A stretch of DNA of 64,000 nucleotides from Caryophanales bacterium UBA1427. GTDB taxonomy: Bacteria > Bacillota_I > Bacilli_A > ML615J-28 > CAG-313. This document shows, one piece after another, positions 1 to 8,952 of this stretch; the stretch's first letter is position 1, and each line of letters starts with the position of its first letter. Where the stretch lies: positions 10,080-74,079 of the forward strand of contig DCTZ01000028.1 in NCBI GenBank assembly GCA_002329485.1, read 5' to 3'. Made by a program: the position numbers and the translations under genes. Below the pieces are notes generated by a model. That model had not been told where the DNA came from. It did not search any database and worked only from the letters and a program-made list of their open reading frames with translations.

Positions 1-638
1 AGTTTGATGGCACTTACCACATATTGGTCAAGAACCGGCATCTTGGTAAAGTATTGGCTCGCATGGTTCCGGATAAATTTGTAAACTACCTGGTCGACGG
101 TGGAATCCAACATACTGAGGTTGATTCTGAGAAGATTCCGAACAATAAGAGTATCTTTGGATTTGTAATCGGTGGTTTTCAAATTGGTCAAAAGTTCGTT
201 GTTCAAATAGTACTGCAACTGATAGTTCGGATCGATAAACGTATTAGCAATCGACTTTATTTCCTTGGTTTCTTCGTCTTCGTCAATCGGCAAATAAAGA
301 CGCAACAAATCTTCGATTTTATCGCCAATACGGAAATGGATATCTTTGTCAAACAAAATTTCATTGGTCAAATCGATGACTTTTACCCTGAGATAACCGT
401 CATAAATTCCGGCCAAAATCGGTTTTAAAGTTTCCAGTTTTTCGGCTATCCGATAAACATTGTGGGGATTTTGGTCGAGTTCGGCTTTTAAAGCTTCCAA
501 TTCTTCGGCATACTCCGGGTATTCTGCTAATAAGGCATCAATTTCCGAACGGAGATTGCGACGGTTATTAGGTCCGCAGGCGCTTAAACTTAGAAGCATA
601 AAAGCAATTAAGAGAAAGATTGAGATTTTCTTCACCAT
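1..638 (-). CDS. Lipoprotein, partial (C-terminus beyond window)
   Basis: The minus-strand frame is open from an ATG at 638 to the window edge, giving about 212 residues without a stop. The N-terminus is a lipoprotein signal: a Lys pair, a hydrophobic core and the lipobox LSAC, followed by a Gly-Pro-Asn-Asn linker. The next part is acidic and likely helical (Glu/Leu/Ala-rich); the rest is a mixed soluble domain that I do not recognise. An AAGGA Shine-Dalgarno site lies about 7 bases before the ATG. It is probably anchored on the outer face of the membrane. It lies downstream of rpsD but behind that gene's terminator, so it is probably transcribed separately. Function unknown. Confidence 0.8.
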   Translation of the reverse strand, partial: MVKKISIFLLIAFMLLSLSACGPNNRRNLRSEIDALLAEYPEYAEELEALKAELDQNPHNVYRIAEKLETLKPILAGIYDGYLRVKVIDLTNEILFDKDIHFRIGDKIEDLLRLYLPIDEDEETKEIKSIANTFIDPNYQLQYYLNNELLTNLKTTDYKSKDTLIVRNLLRINLSMLDSTVDQVVYKFIRNHASQYFTKMPVLDQYVVSAIK

Positions 639-742
639 ACTAGTCCTTCTTTCCGCTTTTTCTTCGGTTTTGGTACTGCTTTCATTATACTAAATGTCCA
701 TTCCTTTTGCAACGATAATATTAAGGTTATTTTCCGGGAATT

Positions 743-769
743 AAAACCACCCCTTTTTTAGGAGTGGTT
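743..769 (-). terminator. Intrinsic terminator after rpsD
   Basis: On the minus strand a 9-bp stem (AACCACTCC with GGGGTGGTT, one G-U pair) closes an A-rich loop and is followed by a short T-rich run. It starts about 20 bases after the rpsD stop. Confidence 0.75.
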
Positions 770-790
770 GCTGCTACTTGTGTTTGTTGA

Positions 791-1390
791 TTAACGGTTG
801 TAGAATTCAACAATCAGATTTTCTCTGATGTCGGTCAGGATTTCGCTGCGTTCTGGGTAACGGACAAAAGTACCTACGCCGGTGTTTTCGTCGTATTCCA
901 CGAACGGAACCCGGGCAACGGTTTGTTCAAGCGCTTCTTTAACAACGCTTAAACCGCGTGATTTTTCTTTCAGGCTGATTTTTTGACCCGGTTTAACCAA
1001 AATCGACGGAATATCGGCTTTTTTGCCGTCTAACAGAATATGACCGTGGGTAACAAGTTGGCGGGCTTGACGACGGGTAGTTGCAAAGCCTAAACGATAG
1101 ACAAGATTGTCAATTCTCGATTCCAACAGGAACAAGAAGTTGTCGCCTTGTTTGCCAGGAAGTTTTCCGGCTTTTTCAAAAAGGTTCCGGAATTGTCTTT
1201 CGTTAATGCCATATGTGAAACGGACTTTTTGTTTTTCCTGTAATTGAAGACCATATTCGGAAAGTTTGCTGCGACGTTGTCCGTGTTGCCCTGGAGCAAA
1301 TGGACGGCGTTGCAATTCTTTACCGGTTTCAAGAACAGAGAACTTTAGTCTTCTCGCTTGTTTCCATACTGGTCCGGTATAACGTGCCAT
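791..1390 (-). CDS. rpsD: 30S ribosomal protein S4
   Basis: S4 binds 16S rRNA early in assembly of the small ribosomal subunit. The 199-residue product opens with [14 protein letters not shown], typical of S4, and has the C-terminal S4 RNA-binding domain (about residues 90-150) with an [18 protein letters not shown] stretch. The ATG at 1390 is preferred to one 18 bases upstream because an AAGGAGG site lies at the right distance before it. The gene stands alone, with its own promoter, a leader of about 160 bases and a terminator. In many Bacillota S4 represses its own mRNA through such a leader. The protein lacks the paired-cysteine zinc site near the N-terminus, so it is the zinc-independent form. 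Confidence 0.97.
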   Translation of the reverse strand: MARYTGPVWKQARRLKFSVLETGKELQRRPFAPGQHGQRRSKLSEYGLQLQEKQKVRFTYGINERQFRNLFEKAGKLPGKQGDNFLFLLESRIDNLVYRLGFATTRRQARQLVTHGHILLDGKKADIPSILVKPGQKISLKEKSRGLSVVKEALEQTVARVPFVEYDENTGVGTFVRYPERSEILTDIRENLIVEFYNR

Positions 1391-1553
1391 GTTTTTTTCC
1401 TCCTTCATTTATAAAATAAACGTGAGATAAAAAATCCGTAACTGATTATAGGCAGATTGTCCTAGTGCTTTCGCCTAAGCAGCGAGGTTACTCGCATCCA
1501 TCTACGTGACAGTCTACTTCTACCATCATTACAAATGCTGCTTTTATCGCACG
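1391..1553 (-). promoter_or_regulatory. Long rpsD 5' leader, probable S4 autoregulatory element
   Basis: About 160 transcribed bases separate the predicted rpsD start site from its ATG. They hold short complementary runs, for example GCGAGTAACCTCGC near the middle, so the leader is probably folded. Firmicute rpsD genes are known to carry leaders to which S4 binds as a repressor. The assignment rests on position and structure, not on a recognised consensus. Confidence 0.4.
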
Positions 1554-1559
1554 AAATAT

Positions 1560-1588
1560 ATTATACCTTTTTTTGCGTTTTTAGTCAA
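1560..1588 (-). promoter_or_regulatory. SigA-type promoter of rpsD
   Basis: On the minus strand TTGACT (1583-1588) and TATAAT (1560-1565) are 17 bases apart, almost consensus. Confidence 0.75.
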
Positions 1589-1619
1589 ACAATTCGATTT
1601 TATTTTGGCTTTTAGCGAT

Positions 1620-3908
1620 TTAAGGCTTTTGGCCGTTTCCTTCCCAGAATTTGATATTCATGGTCATTTTGGAAATCCACGGGTCAAAGAAGTAAAGGAG
1701 CTGCGGAAGGAAAATCAGAACCAACAAAGCGGACAACAGAGCTCCGCGTCCGATTAAGGAACCGATGGCGGAAACCCCTTCGACGCTCGAAATCAAAGCT
1801 AGAATAAAACCCGCGGATGCCATGATTAACGACGAAGTAAGGATGGAGTTTCCCGAATTGACAATCGAACGCATCATGGCGCGTTTTTTGTTCATCGATT
1901 TCCGGTTGTCCAAATACCTTCCGGTTAACAGAATGGCATAGTCGATGGTGGCCCCAAGCTGAATGGAACTGACTATCATATAACCGATGAAAATCAGCGG
2001 CTGATTCATTAGATTCGGGATGCTCATGTTGATCCAAATCGACAGTTCGATAACAAAAACCAAAATGAACGGCAAAATCAGGGACTTAAATGAGAAAATC
2101 AAAATAATCAGCACTGCGATTATCGAAAGCAGATTGACTTTGACAAAGTCGCTTTCCACAACTTCCTTGATTTCCATGACGCTAGGGGTAACGCCCAACA
2201 AGTAATAGTTTTGATAGGCGAGTTCGTCGGCGCTTGCTTTAATCGTCCTGACCGCATTAAACGCTTCTTCCGATTCGCTGGAGGTCTGAACCGAAATAAT
2301 GATGCGCGAATAATTCGGCGACAGAAGCTGCGCTTCCATGTGCGGCGGAATGGAGTCTTTGATCCAATCTTCCGGCCTGCCGTAACCTTCGCTTTCCAAC
2401 CAGGCCAAAAAAGCTTCTTCGATTCTTTTTGTTTCCGGCGTTTCCGGAAGGTTCAGTTTCGGAAGGTAAGTGGAGATATCGGTCATTTGGTAATAGGATT
2501 GGACATTGGCTTTGATGTTTAAGTTTTTCAGTCTCAGTTTGATATCGTCAATCAAACGGAACTCGGCTTTTTTGGTCTCCTCAATATTGATTACACCGTC
2601 GGTTTTGACGTGCGGAAGCAGTAAAACAATCATATTGGTATTGCCAAATTCTTTTTCGATACGTTCGATTTCGACGGCCGCTTCGCTTCCTTCGCCGGAT
2701 TCCATGGCACTGTTGCCGTACAGGAATTTGTTGTTGTTTTGATAAATATAAGTCGGATAAACGAGCATGACCGCAATAATCGGAACGATAATCCGATAAC
2801 GGAAAGCTTTGTCGCTTAAGCGTAGCAGTTTAGGCGCAAACAGACGGTGTCGGGTCTTTTCGATGCCCTTATCGAACAAAAGGATTAGGGAAGGCATGAA
2901 TACAAAAACGCAGACAATGCTGAGAAGAACCCCTTTAATCATGACCAGCGCCAAATCGATACCGATTGAGTAACGCATAAAGAGCAAAGCGGCGAAACCT
3001 GCTACCGTCGTTAAGGAACTGGAAAGAATGGAAACATACGATTTGGAAAGCGCATTTTTCAGGGCTGTAACGTTGTCGCCTTTATTGTGTTCTTTTTCTT
3101 CGTGATAACGGTGCAAAAGGAAAATGGCATAATCCATCGAAACCGCAAACTGCAACAACGTTGCCGTGGAATGGGTAAAAAACGATATTTCGCCGAAAAT
3201 CAGATTCGTTCCCATATTGATGACAACGGCCGCACCGATGACGATGATAAAGAGGAACGGTTCCAAAAAACTGGTGGTAAAAATAAAAAGAATCACTAAA
3301 AAAATAGGCAACACAAAAATCGTGATATTGAAAACTTCTTTTTCGGTGGCATGACGGGCATGATAGGTGGAAACCGCTGAACCCGCCATCGCGTATTTGT
3401 AATCGAGTTTATTCAGGTATTCGCGGATATCGGTAATCGTTTGGTCGGTGACATCGCTGTAATCACCGTTTTTGAAAACGACCTGGAAGAGGACTTTTCG
3501 GTTTTTGTAAAATTGGTTGACACCCGGGATATCCGCAAAATATTCCTGCATGGTCGCATCGGACAAAAAAACGTTTTCGAATTCCAACAAAATATCCGGT
3601 TCCACAAACGTATCGAGCCATAAAATGTCGAGGATTCCGTCATTGTTGTTGATAAGGGTCTGCTTAAGATTGATTGCCCGGTCGATGGTGATATTTTCAA
3701 TCATGATGCTTGCTTGACCCATAATGCCAAACTCTTCTTCCATGACTTTCAGGGCTTGTTTGGTTCCCATGTCTTCGGGTAAGTATTTCGTAAAGTCGTA
3801 GTTGATTCTGACAAAGGGAAACATGATGGCCGAAGCCAACACAAGTAATAATGTTCCGGCCAAAAACCAGTAACGAAAACGTATAACGAATGCTGCCAGT
3901 CGCTTCAT
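1620..3908 (-). CDS. MMPL/RND-family membrane exporter
   Basis: The 762-residue protein has the MMPL (hydrophobe/amphiphile exporter) layout: an N-terminal membrane segment, a large extracytoplasmic domain (about residues 35-190), five membrane segments, a second such domain (about 385-560), then a final membrane bundle. The duplicated membrane halves contain acidic/polar helix motifs (QFAVSMDYAIFLLHRYHEE and QLGATIDYAILLTGRY) typical of the proton-relay helices of this family. Substrates in the family include lipids, siderophores and drugs; none can be named here. The stop codon of the TetR-type gene lies three bases before its ATG and the ribosome site sits inside that gene's end, so the two are co-transcribed and the regulator probably controls the pump. 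Confidence 0.9.
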   Translation of the reverse strand: MKRLAAFVIRFRYWFLAGTLLLVLASAIMFPFVRINYDFTKYLPEDMGTKQALKVMEEEFGIMGQASIMIENITIDRAINLKQTLINNNDGILDILWLDTFVEPDILLEFENVFLSDATMQEYFADIPGVNQFYKNRKVLFQVVFKNGDYSDVTDQTITDIREYLNKLDYKYAMAGSAVSTYHARHATEKEVFNITIFVLPIFLVILFIFTTSFLEPFLFIIVIGAAVVINMGTNLIFGEISFFTHSTATLLQFAVSMDYAIFLLHRYHEEKEHNKGDNVTALKNALSKSYVSILSSSLTTVAGFAALLFMRYSIGIDLALVMIKGVLLSIVCVFVFMPSLILLFDKGIEKTRHRLFAPKLLRLSDKAFRYRIIVPIIAVMLVYPTYIYQNNNKFLYGNSAMESGEGSEAAVEIERIEKEFGNTNMIVLLLPHVKTDGVINIEETKKAEFRLIDDIKLRLKNLNIKANVQSYYQMTDISTYLPKLNLPETPETKRIEEAFLAWLESEGYGRPEDWIKDSIPPHMEAQLLSPNYSRIIISVQTSSESEEAFNAVRTIKASADELAYQNYYLLGVTPSVMEIKEVVESDFVKVNLLSIIAVLIILIFSFKSLILPFILVFVIELSIWINMSIPNLMNQPLIFIGYMIVSSIQLGATIDYAILLTGRYLDNRKSMNKKRAMMRSIVNSGNSILTSSLIMASAGFILALISSVEGVSAIGSLIGRGALLSALLVLIFLPQLLYFFDPWISKMTMNIKFWEGNGQKP

Positions 3909-3911
3909 GTC

Positions 3912-4490
3912 TTAATTTTCCTTTCCTTCGATTCTTTGATCAAGCTGATAAAATAAATAACCGATGACTTTATTGAGCACCGGTGATAATTTGCCCGGCT
4001 CTTCGTGGTATTTGGATAAAACGTGGACGACGCTAGCCAAAGTGGCTTCGGTAATCGCTTCGGCAAGATCGTCGTCGATATGGCTGAATTCGAATTTTAT
4101 CCGTTCCAAAACAGCCCCCCGCACCTGCTGATAAACTTTTTCGTATTTGGATCCTTTGACCTTGGTTAACAAAATCAAAATCGTGGTGCTGTAAGCCTCG
4201 CAGATTTTAACCAAACTTTTGATACTGTAGTTGAACCGCTCGTCAACCGTGATTCCGACGATTTCACGGTCGGTTTTGGCAATCAGATTGATGATTTGTT
4301 GGTAAGGTTCTTCCAGGATCTGATCCAAGATTTTTTCTTTGGAAGGAAAATAACGATATATATTACCCACCGTAATGCCGCTAAGTTTGGCAAGGTGGCG
4401 CATATTGACATCAAGAAATCCTTTTTGCATAAATTCGTCCGTGGCTACTTTGAGGATTCGTTCTCGGACTTCGGGTTTCAGATATTGCAT
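3912..4490 (-). CDS. TetR/AcrR-family transcriptional regulator
   Basis: This is a 192-residue TetR-type repressor. The N-terminal 50 residues hold the helix-turn-helix (RERILKVATDEFMQKGF followed by LAKLSGITVGNIYRYFPSKEKIL), and the helical remainder is the ligand-binding and dimer domain. The ATG at 4490 is chosen over one 18 bases upstream because GGAGG lies eight bases before it. It is the first gene of a two-gene operon with the MMPL exporter, the usual arrangement for a repressor that senses the pump's substrate and represses its own promoter. The promoter (4513-4541) is nearly perfect, so repression rather than activation is likely. Confidence 0.92.
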   Translation of the reverse strand: MQYLKPEVRERILKVATDEFMQKGFLDVNMRHLAKLSGITVGNIYRYFPSKEKILDQILEEPYQQIINLIAKTDREIVGITVDERFNYSIKSLVKICEAYSTTILILLTKVKGSKYEKVYQQVRGAVLERIKFEFSHIDDDLAEAITEATLASVVHVLSKYHEEPGKLSPVLNKVIGYLFYQLDQRIEGKEN

Positions 4491-4512
4491 AAATAAACCT
4501 CCGTTCATTTTT

Positions 4513-4541
4513 ATTATATATCTATTCTATTTTTGTGTCAA
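4513..4541 (-). promoter_or_regulatory. SigA-type promoter of the TetR-MMPL operon
   Basis: TTGACA (4536-4541) and TATAAT (4513-4518) on the minus strand are separated by exactly 17 bases. The A/T-rich spacer would be accessible to a repressor, but I see no clear palindrome. Confidence 0.85.
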
Positions 4542-4620
4542 TGGAAATATTCATCTTTTTTTGGCTTATTTTGACCAAAAAAACAAAAGCCGAAAAAAGG
4601 AATCAATTTGTTTTTTTAAT

Positions 4621-4657
4621 AGAAAAAAGCCCTGACTGTAAGCATGCAATCAAGGCT
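4621..4657 (-). terminator. Intrinsic terminator after the amino-acid lyase
   Basis: On the minus strand AGCCTTGA pairs with TCAGGGCT (8 bp, one G-U) and six T residues follow. Confidence 0.85.
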
Positions 4658-4687
4658 GTTTCGGATTTATTTTTTAAAATCAGGATT

Positions 4688-6136
4688 TTAATTGTTGTCT
4701 CCGAAATCCTTTCGGAAAGCATCGGCCAAGCGTTTTTGCCAAGGCGAAGTCGGTTCGAGTTCGCCGAAGAAGAAACGCAAAATATCCGGTTCTTTGACAA
4801 ACTTAAGTCCGCCCACCAAGTCACGGTGGTTGTACAACCAAACAATTCGGTCAACGGCATAATTGACCTGCGATAGGGTAAAGACTCTTCTCGGCAAAGC
4901 GAGACGCAGCAATTCCACTTCTGCCAGTCTTTCCCGGCCGTCCGGTTCTCTTTGTTCGGACATGGTGCCGCGTTCCATACCTCTGATGCCGCTGACAAGG
5001 TATAATGCGGAGGCAAGAGCACCGGCAGGGTATTCGGATTGCGGAACATGAGGAAGAAAGCTCATGGCATCCAAATGGCAGCCGAGTCCTCCCGGAGGAG
5101 TAACAACCGGTACGCCGTGTTTTTCCAAGGCTTCCGCCATATAGGCGATAAATTCCGGACCCTGGTTGATGACTTCTTCATCCATCGTTTCGTCCAAACC
5201 GACCGCAATAGCTTCCATTTCTTTAACGCTCATGCCGCCATATGTGAGGAATCCTTCGTATAAAGGAACCAATTCTTTCATTCTTTCGTATAAATCTAGG
5301 TTTTTTAAAACAATTCCTCCGCCTTTGGCAAACCCGAGTTTGCGTGCGGAGAAATAGACAATGTCGAAAAGCTGGCAGATTTCTTTAGTTAATTCTTTGA
5401 TGGTTTTGTGCTGTTCGGCGACTTCTCTTTTCTTGATGAAATACAGGTTGTCCTGAAGCAAGCTTGCGTCAAGCACCGTAATAACACCGTGTTTTTTGCA
5501 CATTTCGGTTACTTCGCGGATATTGGCAAGCGAGAAAGGTTGACCGCCGATCAGATTGGTTCCTGCTTCCATGCGCAGGAATGCAATTTTTTCTTTCGGA
5601 TACTGGGCAAAATACTTCTTCAACTTTTCGATATCCATATTGCCTTTAAACGGATGGGTGCTTTGAAGTTTCAACCCTTCGTCGATGACCAATTCGTCGA
5701 CTTCGCCCCCTTGCAAAACAATATGCGATTTGGTGGTGGTGAAATGGTAGTTCATCGGCACCCGCATTCCCGGTTTGACCAAAGTTTTGGCGATAATGTG
5801 TTCGCAGGCCCTTCCCTGGTGCGCCGGCAAAAAAAACGGAAGTCCGAACAGCGAGGTTACTTTTTCTTCCAATTTGTAATAGGTTGCGCTCCCCGCATAG
5901 GCATCGTCGGCAATCATCATCGAGGCGAGCTGTTGATCGCTCATCGCATTGACGCCGCTGTCCGTCAGCATGTCCAAAAAGACATCCTGGTTTCTGAGCA
6001 GGAAAGTATTGTTTCCGGCTTTTTGAATGGCTTCCAACCGTTTTTCGAGCGGAAGCAAATGAAGTTTTTGCACAATTCGCACTTTGTGCATTTCCAAAGG
6101 TTGTTGAGGTAAAAATTTCATTTCGATTTTTGTCAT
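4688..6136 (-). CDS. Tryptophanase / tyrosine phenol-lyase family PLP lyase
   Basis: The 482-residue protein matches beta-eliminating lyases (fold type I PLP enzymes) along its whole length. Landmarks are LLTDSGVNAMSDQQ, AYAGSATYYKLE, the phosphate-loop THQGR-like AHQGRACEH, GGQPFSLANIREV, the lysine in FSARK expected to bind PLP, and SGIRGMERG near the C-terminus. The MERG motif resembles tyrosine phenol-lyase more than tryptophanase (VEIG). An oddity is that the Asp expected to contact the PLP ring is followed by Ala-Ser-Leu where both known enzymes have an Arg at the last position. An ATG 60 bases inside the open frame is chosen for its AAGGAAGG site. The gene follows tpiA and is under a T-box leader. 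Substrate uncertain. Confidence 0.85.
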   Translation of the reverse strand: MTKIEMKFLPQQPLEMHKVRIVQKLHLLPLEKRLEAIQKAGNNTFLLRNQDVFLDMLTDSGVNAMSDQQLASMMIADDAYAGSATYYKLEEKVTSLFGLPFFLPAHQGRACEHIIAKTLVKPGMRVPMNYHFTTTKSHIVLQGGEVDELVIDEGLKLQSTHPFKGNMDIEKLKKYFAQYPKEKIAFLRMEAGTNLIGGQPFSLANIREVTEMCKKHGVITVLDASLLQDNLYFIKKREVAEQHKTIKELTKEICQLFDIVYFSARKLGFAKGGGIVLKNLDLYERMKELVPLYEGFLTYGGMSVKEMEAIAVGLDETMDEEVINQGPEFIAYMAEALEKHGVPVVTPPGGLGCHLDAMSFLPHVPQSEYPAGALASALYLVSGIRGMERGTMSEQREPDGRERLAEVELLRLALPRRVFTLSQVNYAVDRIVWLYNHRDLVGGLKFVKEPDILRFFFGELEPTSPWQKRLADAFRKDFGDNN

Positions 6137-6413
6137 TTTCTTTTCCTTCCTTATTCTATTAAATTTTAATAGGGTGAGGATGAAAAAAAGATTCATCCTC
6201 AGGCATAAGGACGAATCTAAATAGACCGTGGTACCACCTTACTTCGCTATTCTTTATAATAGCCTCACGTTTGTTTTGGGTTCTGGATGACAAACAACCA
6301 GGACAGACTCCCATATCCGTATTTCGCCTTTTTTCCTTTTGAAGCACTCGCACCGACCGTGCTCTCTCTGAACATTAAAAGGAGTTGCTACTGGACAATA
6401 TGATCAACGTCCG
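6137..6413 (-). promoter_or_regulatory. T-box tRNA-sensing leader with terminator
   Basis: The minus strand carries the T-box sequence AAGGTGGTACCACGG (about 6226-6241), flanked by AATAG/CTATT arms that can form the antiterminator. A terminator follows at 6183-6218 (GATTCGTCC with GGATGAATC, then seven T). Stem I is recognisable at about 6300-6413: AGAGAGAGC, a GGTCGGTGCGA loop between AGCAC and GTGCT, and a TCCTTTT/AAAAGGA helix. The likely specifier loop reads GCGAAATACGG. Reading UAC (tyrosine) suits the gene downstream, but the strict GAA-plus-three register would read AUA. The leader begins at the tpiA stop, so it can also act as a conditional terminator of the pgk-tpiA transcript. Confidence 0.9.
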
Positions 6414-7178
6414 TCATTTAGTTTTTATTAGTGCTGCTTTCGTGAAAGTCAAAAAGTCTTTCGCGTCAAGACTTGCACCGCCGATTAATGCGCCATCGAT
6501 GTGCGGTAGCGCAAGAAGCGAGTCAATGTTGGATGTTTTGACACTACCTCCGTAAAGGATGCGGATGTTTTCCGCCGCGTCTTCACCATACATTGCATCG
6601 ATTAAGAAACGGATAAATCCGATAGTTTCGTTGGCTTGTTCTGGGGTTGCGGTCCGGCCAGTTCCGATTGCCCAAATAGGTTCATAGGCAATAATCAGGT
6701 TTTCTACCTGTTCTTTGGTCAAACCCTGCAAATCCGCCTGGATTTGGGCTTTGATAACCTGTTCGGTTTTGCCGCTTTCCCGTTCGCTTAGGGATTCGCC
6801 TACGCAAAGGATTGGGATTAAATCCTTGTTAAACGCCGCATGCAATTTTTTGTTGACCGTTTCGTCGGTTTCGTTAAACATGGCGCGGCGTTCGCTGTGG
6901 CCGATTATGACATAACTGACGCCCAAACTTTTCAACATGTCGGGAGATATTTCTCCGGTAAAAGCGCCGCTCGATTCATAATGCATATTTTGGGCGCCGA
7001 TGCGTAAGTTTTCTCCCTGCCGCTTGACTAAGCAGCGAAGGACGGTGAAAGGTGCGCAGATGACACTTTCCACCAAATCTTTGGAAGGCACTTCGTTGTT
7101 TACCGCATAAATAAACTCCAGTGCCTCTGGGCGGGTTTTGAACATCTTCCAATTACCCGCGATTACCGGTTTTCTCAT
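6414..7178 (-). CDS. tpiA: Triosephosphate isomerase
   Basis: This glycolytic enzyme interconverts dihydroxyacetone phosphate and glyceraldehyde 3-phosphate. The 254-residue length is normal. Catalytic motifs are present: AGNWKM at the N-terminus (Asn, Lys), GHSERR with the catalytic His near residue 96, and AYEPIWAIGTGRTAT with the catalytic Glu and the mobile loop near residue 168. GGSV near residue 233 binds phosphate. It lies 15 bases downstream of pgk with a GAGGAA ribosome site. No terminator lies between its stop and the T-box leader, so transcription probably continues into the leader. Confidence 0.98.
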   Translation of the reverse strand: MRKPVIAGNWKMFKTRPEALEFIYAVNNEVPSKDLVESVICAPFTVLRCLVKRQGENLRIGAQNMHYESSGAFTGEISPDMLKSLGVSYVIIGHSERRAMFNETDETVNKKLHAAFNKDLIPILCVGESLSERESGKTEQVIKAQIQADLQGLTKEQVENLIIAYEPIWAIGTGRTATPEQANETIGFIRFLIDAMYGEDAAENIRILYGGSVKTSNIDSLLALPHIDGALIGGASLDAKDFLTFTKAALIKTK

Positions 7179-7193
7179 TATTTTTCCTCGATT

Positions 7194-8387
7194 CTATTTA
7201 TCTGTTAAGCATTCGATACCAGGCAATTTCTTACCTTCCAAGTATTCCAAACTTGCTCCACCGCCAGTGGAGATATGAGTGAATTTGTTTTCGTAGCCGT
7301 TATTGATGGCAGCCGAAGCGGAATCGCCGCCGCCGATAATTGTGATTGTACCTTCCATGTTAGCCAAGACTTCGCATAGACCGATGGTTCCTTTGGCGAA
7401 ACGTTCGAATTCAAAAACACCCATCGGACCGTTCCAAACAACGGTTTTGGCCCCCTGCAATTCTTTTTTGAACAGTTCGAGCGTTCCTTGGCCGATATCG
7501 AGACCCATTTCGTCCGGTTTGATATCGTCGGTGGAAGCTGTACGGGCCGAAGCATCCGGAGCAAATTCTTTGGTTAGAACTACGTCAACCGGAAGTACAA
7601 GTTTGCCTTTGCCTTTTTCAAGCAAACCTTTAGCTAGTTCTAAAAAATCGTCTTCGCATTTGGACAAACCGACTTCTTTGCCTTGGGCTTTGTAGAATGT
7701 ATATGCCATGGCACCGCCGATTAGAATTTTGTCAGCTTTGGTTAATAGGTTTTCGATAACCGAGATCTTATCGCTGACCTTGGCGCCGCCGAGAATAGCC
7801 ACAAACGGACGGACCGGATTATCCACCGCATTACCCAAGAACTTGATTTCTTTTTCCATCAGGAATCCGGCTACGCTGTCTTTATGATGCGCGGCAATTC
7901 CAACGTTGGAAGCATGCGCGCGGTGAGCGGTACCGAAAGCATCGTTGACAAAGCAATCGCCGAGGCTTGCCCAATAAGCGCCGAGTTCCGGATTGTTTTT
8001 GGATTCTTTTTTGCCGTCGATATCTTCAAAACGCGTATTTTCAAACATAACGATTTCGCCCGGTTGCATTTCGGCGATGGTTTGTTCGAGCGCTTTGCCT
8101 CTGGTGGCAGCCACAAACTTAACGTCTTTTTTAAGAAGCGATGCGAGCTTTAAAGCAACCGGATATAAGCTGTTGCTTTGTTTATCACTTTCGCTGGCAA
8201 CTCTGCCTAAATGGGAAAAGAGTATAACTTTGGCGCCCTGATCGAGAGCGTATTGAATTGTCGGTATAGCTTGGACAATTCGGTTATCGTCGGTGATTTT
8301 TCCGTCTAGCATCGGCACATTGAAGTCCACACGAATCAAAACTTTTTTGCCTTTTAAATCTATGTCGCGAATTGTTTTCTTTGCCAT
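7194..8387 (-). CDS. pgk: Phosphoglycerate kinase
   Basis: The enzyme transfers phosphate from 1,3-bisphosphoglycerate to ADP, the first ATP-yielding step of glycolysis. The 397-residue protein has the N-terminal substrate-binding signature [13 protein letters not shown], the basic-patch motifs SHLGR and HRAHAS, the hinge region and the C-terminal nucleotide-binding GGGDS motif. A GGAAGG site precedes the ATG. It is the promoter-proximal gene of a pgk-tpiA unit; gapA is not adjacent in this window. Its promoter is at 8426-8454. Confidence 0.98.
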   Translation of the reverse strand: MAKKTIRDIDLKGKKVLIRVDFNVPMLDGKITDDNRIVQAIPTIQYALDQGAKVILFSHLGRVASESDKQSNSLYPVALKLASLLKKDVKFVAATRGKALEQTIAEMQPGEIVMFENTRFEDIDGKKESKNNPELGAYWASLGDCFVNDAFGTAHRAHASNVGIAAHHKDSVAGFLMEKEIKFLGNAVDNPVRPFVAILGGAKVSDKISVIENLLTKADKILIGGAMAYTFYKAQGKEVGLSKCEDDFLELAKGLLEKGKGKLVLPVDVVLTKEFAPDASARTASTDDIKPDEMGLDIGQGTLELFKKELQGAKTVVWNGPMGVFEFERFAKGTIGLCEVLANMEGTITIIGGGDSASAAINNGYENKFTHISTGGGASLEYLEGKKLPGIECLTDK

Positions 8388-8425
8388 AATTACCTTCCTT
8401 TATAATATTATTTTCAATTACCTGT

Positions 8426-8454
8426 ATTTTACACTTTTTTAAAGTATTTTGCAA
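8426..8454 (-). promoter_or_regulatory. SigA-type promoter of pgk-tpiA
   Basis: TTGCAA (8449-8454) and TAAAAT (8426-8431) on the minus strand are 17 bases apart, about 40 bases upstream of the pgk ATG. Confidence 0.65.
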
Positions 8455-8481
8455 GAATTAACAAAAGAAAACATTTTCATT

Positions 8482-8907
8482 TTAAAAAGGGCCTTCTTTG
8501 AGCAAACGTTCGACAGTCTTGATACGGTTTTGCAAAACCGTGATGCTTACATCAAGAATTAAGGAATTGCCGTCCACAAAGGCAATCAGGGTTTTTCCTT
8601 TTCCCAAATTCTTCGTCTCCGCAATCTTATAATAATTCAGATAGTATTTTTTGTTTCCTGCTTTGACCGTCATCAAAACAAGGCAGGGACTGATGTAAAT
8701 CGGGATATTTTTGTGCAGGTTAAAGCGCAGTCTGATTGCGTCAAGCCTACCCTTTAAGGTTGTCAGGTGCGCAATGCACAGTTCGTTCAAAAACTTAAGA
8801 CAAGACTGTTGCAACGGAATGATTTGCTTGTTGGCATAGTGAAGGTCGTGCCTGATGCCTTCGGGAGTTTTTTCCTCAACCATATAAAAGATTCCTTCTT
8901 TTGGCAT
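8482..8907 (-). CDS. ComK-like competence regulator homologue
   Basis: This 141-residue protein resembles ComK, the DNA-binding activator of competence genes in Bacillus. Similar points are a Cys-containing start to the core (QQSCLKFL), a TLKGRLDAIR segment, the NIPIYISPCLVLMT strand corresponding to the 'kpPI.i...lfP' core, and a C-terminal FVDG..LILDVS...L.NR block. It is shorter than Bacillus ComK (about 190) and lacks its C-terminal tail, the part used for MecA/ClpCP control, so its stability control may differ. The ATG at 8907 is fixed by GGAGGT five bases before it. That site directly touches the U-tract of the terminator after the ABC ATPase gene, leaving no room for an ordinary promoter. 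Confidence 0.65.
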   Translation of the reverse strand: MPKEGIFYMVEEKTPEGIRHDLHYANKQIIPLQQSCLKFLNELCIAHLTTLKGRLDAIRLRFNLHKNIPIYISPCLVLMTVKAGNKKYYLNYYKIAETKNLGKGKTLIAFVDGNSLILDVSITVLQNRIKTVERLLKEGPF

Positions 8908-8920
8908 ATTCACCTCCAAA

Positions 8921-8952
8921 AAAAGAAGTCATCGGGGGGACGACTTCTTTTT
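8921..8952 (-). terminator. Strong terminator between sugar-ABC ATPase and ComK-like gene
   Basis: A 12-bp stem (AAAGAAGTCGTC with GATGACTTCTTT) closes a C-rich loop and is followed by a run of T. The T run ends at the ribosome site of the ComK-like gene. Confidence 0.85.

Noticed and set aside
5408..6112. Long plus-strand frame of 234 codons opposite the amino-acid lyase gene
   Set aside because: It is the shadow of a gene with clear family motifs on the other strand; it lacks a ribosome site and recognisable domains.
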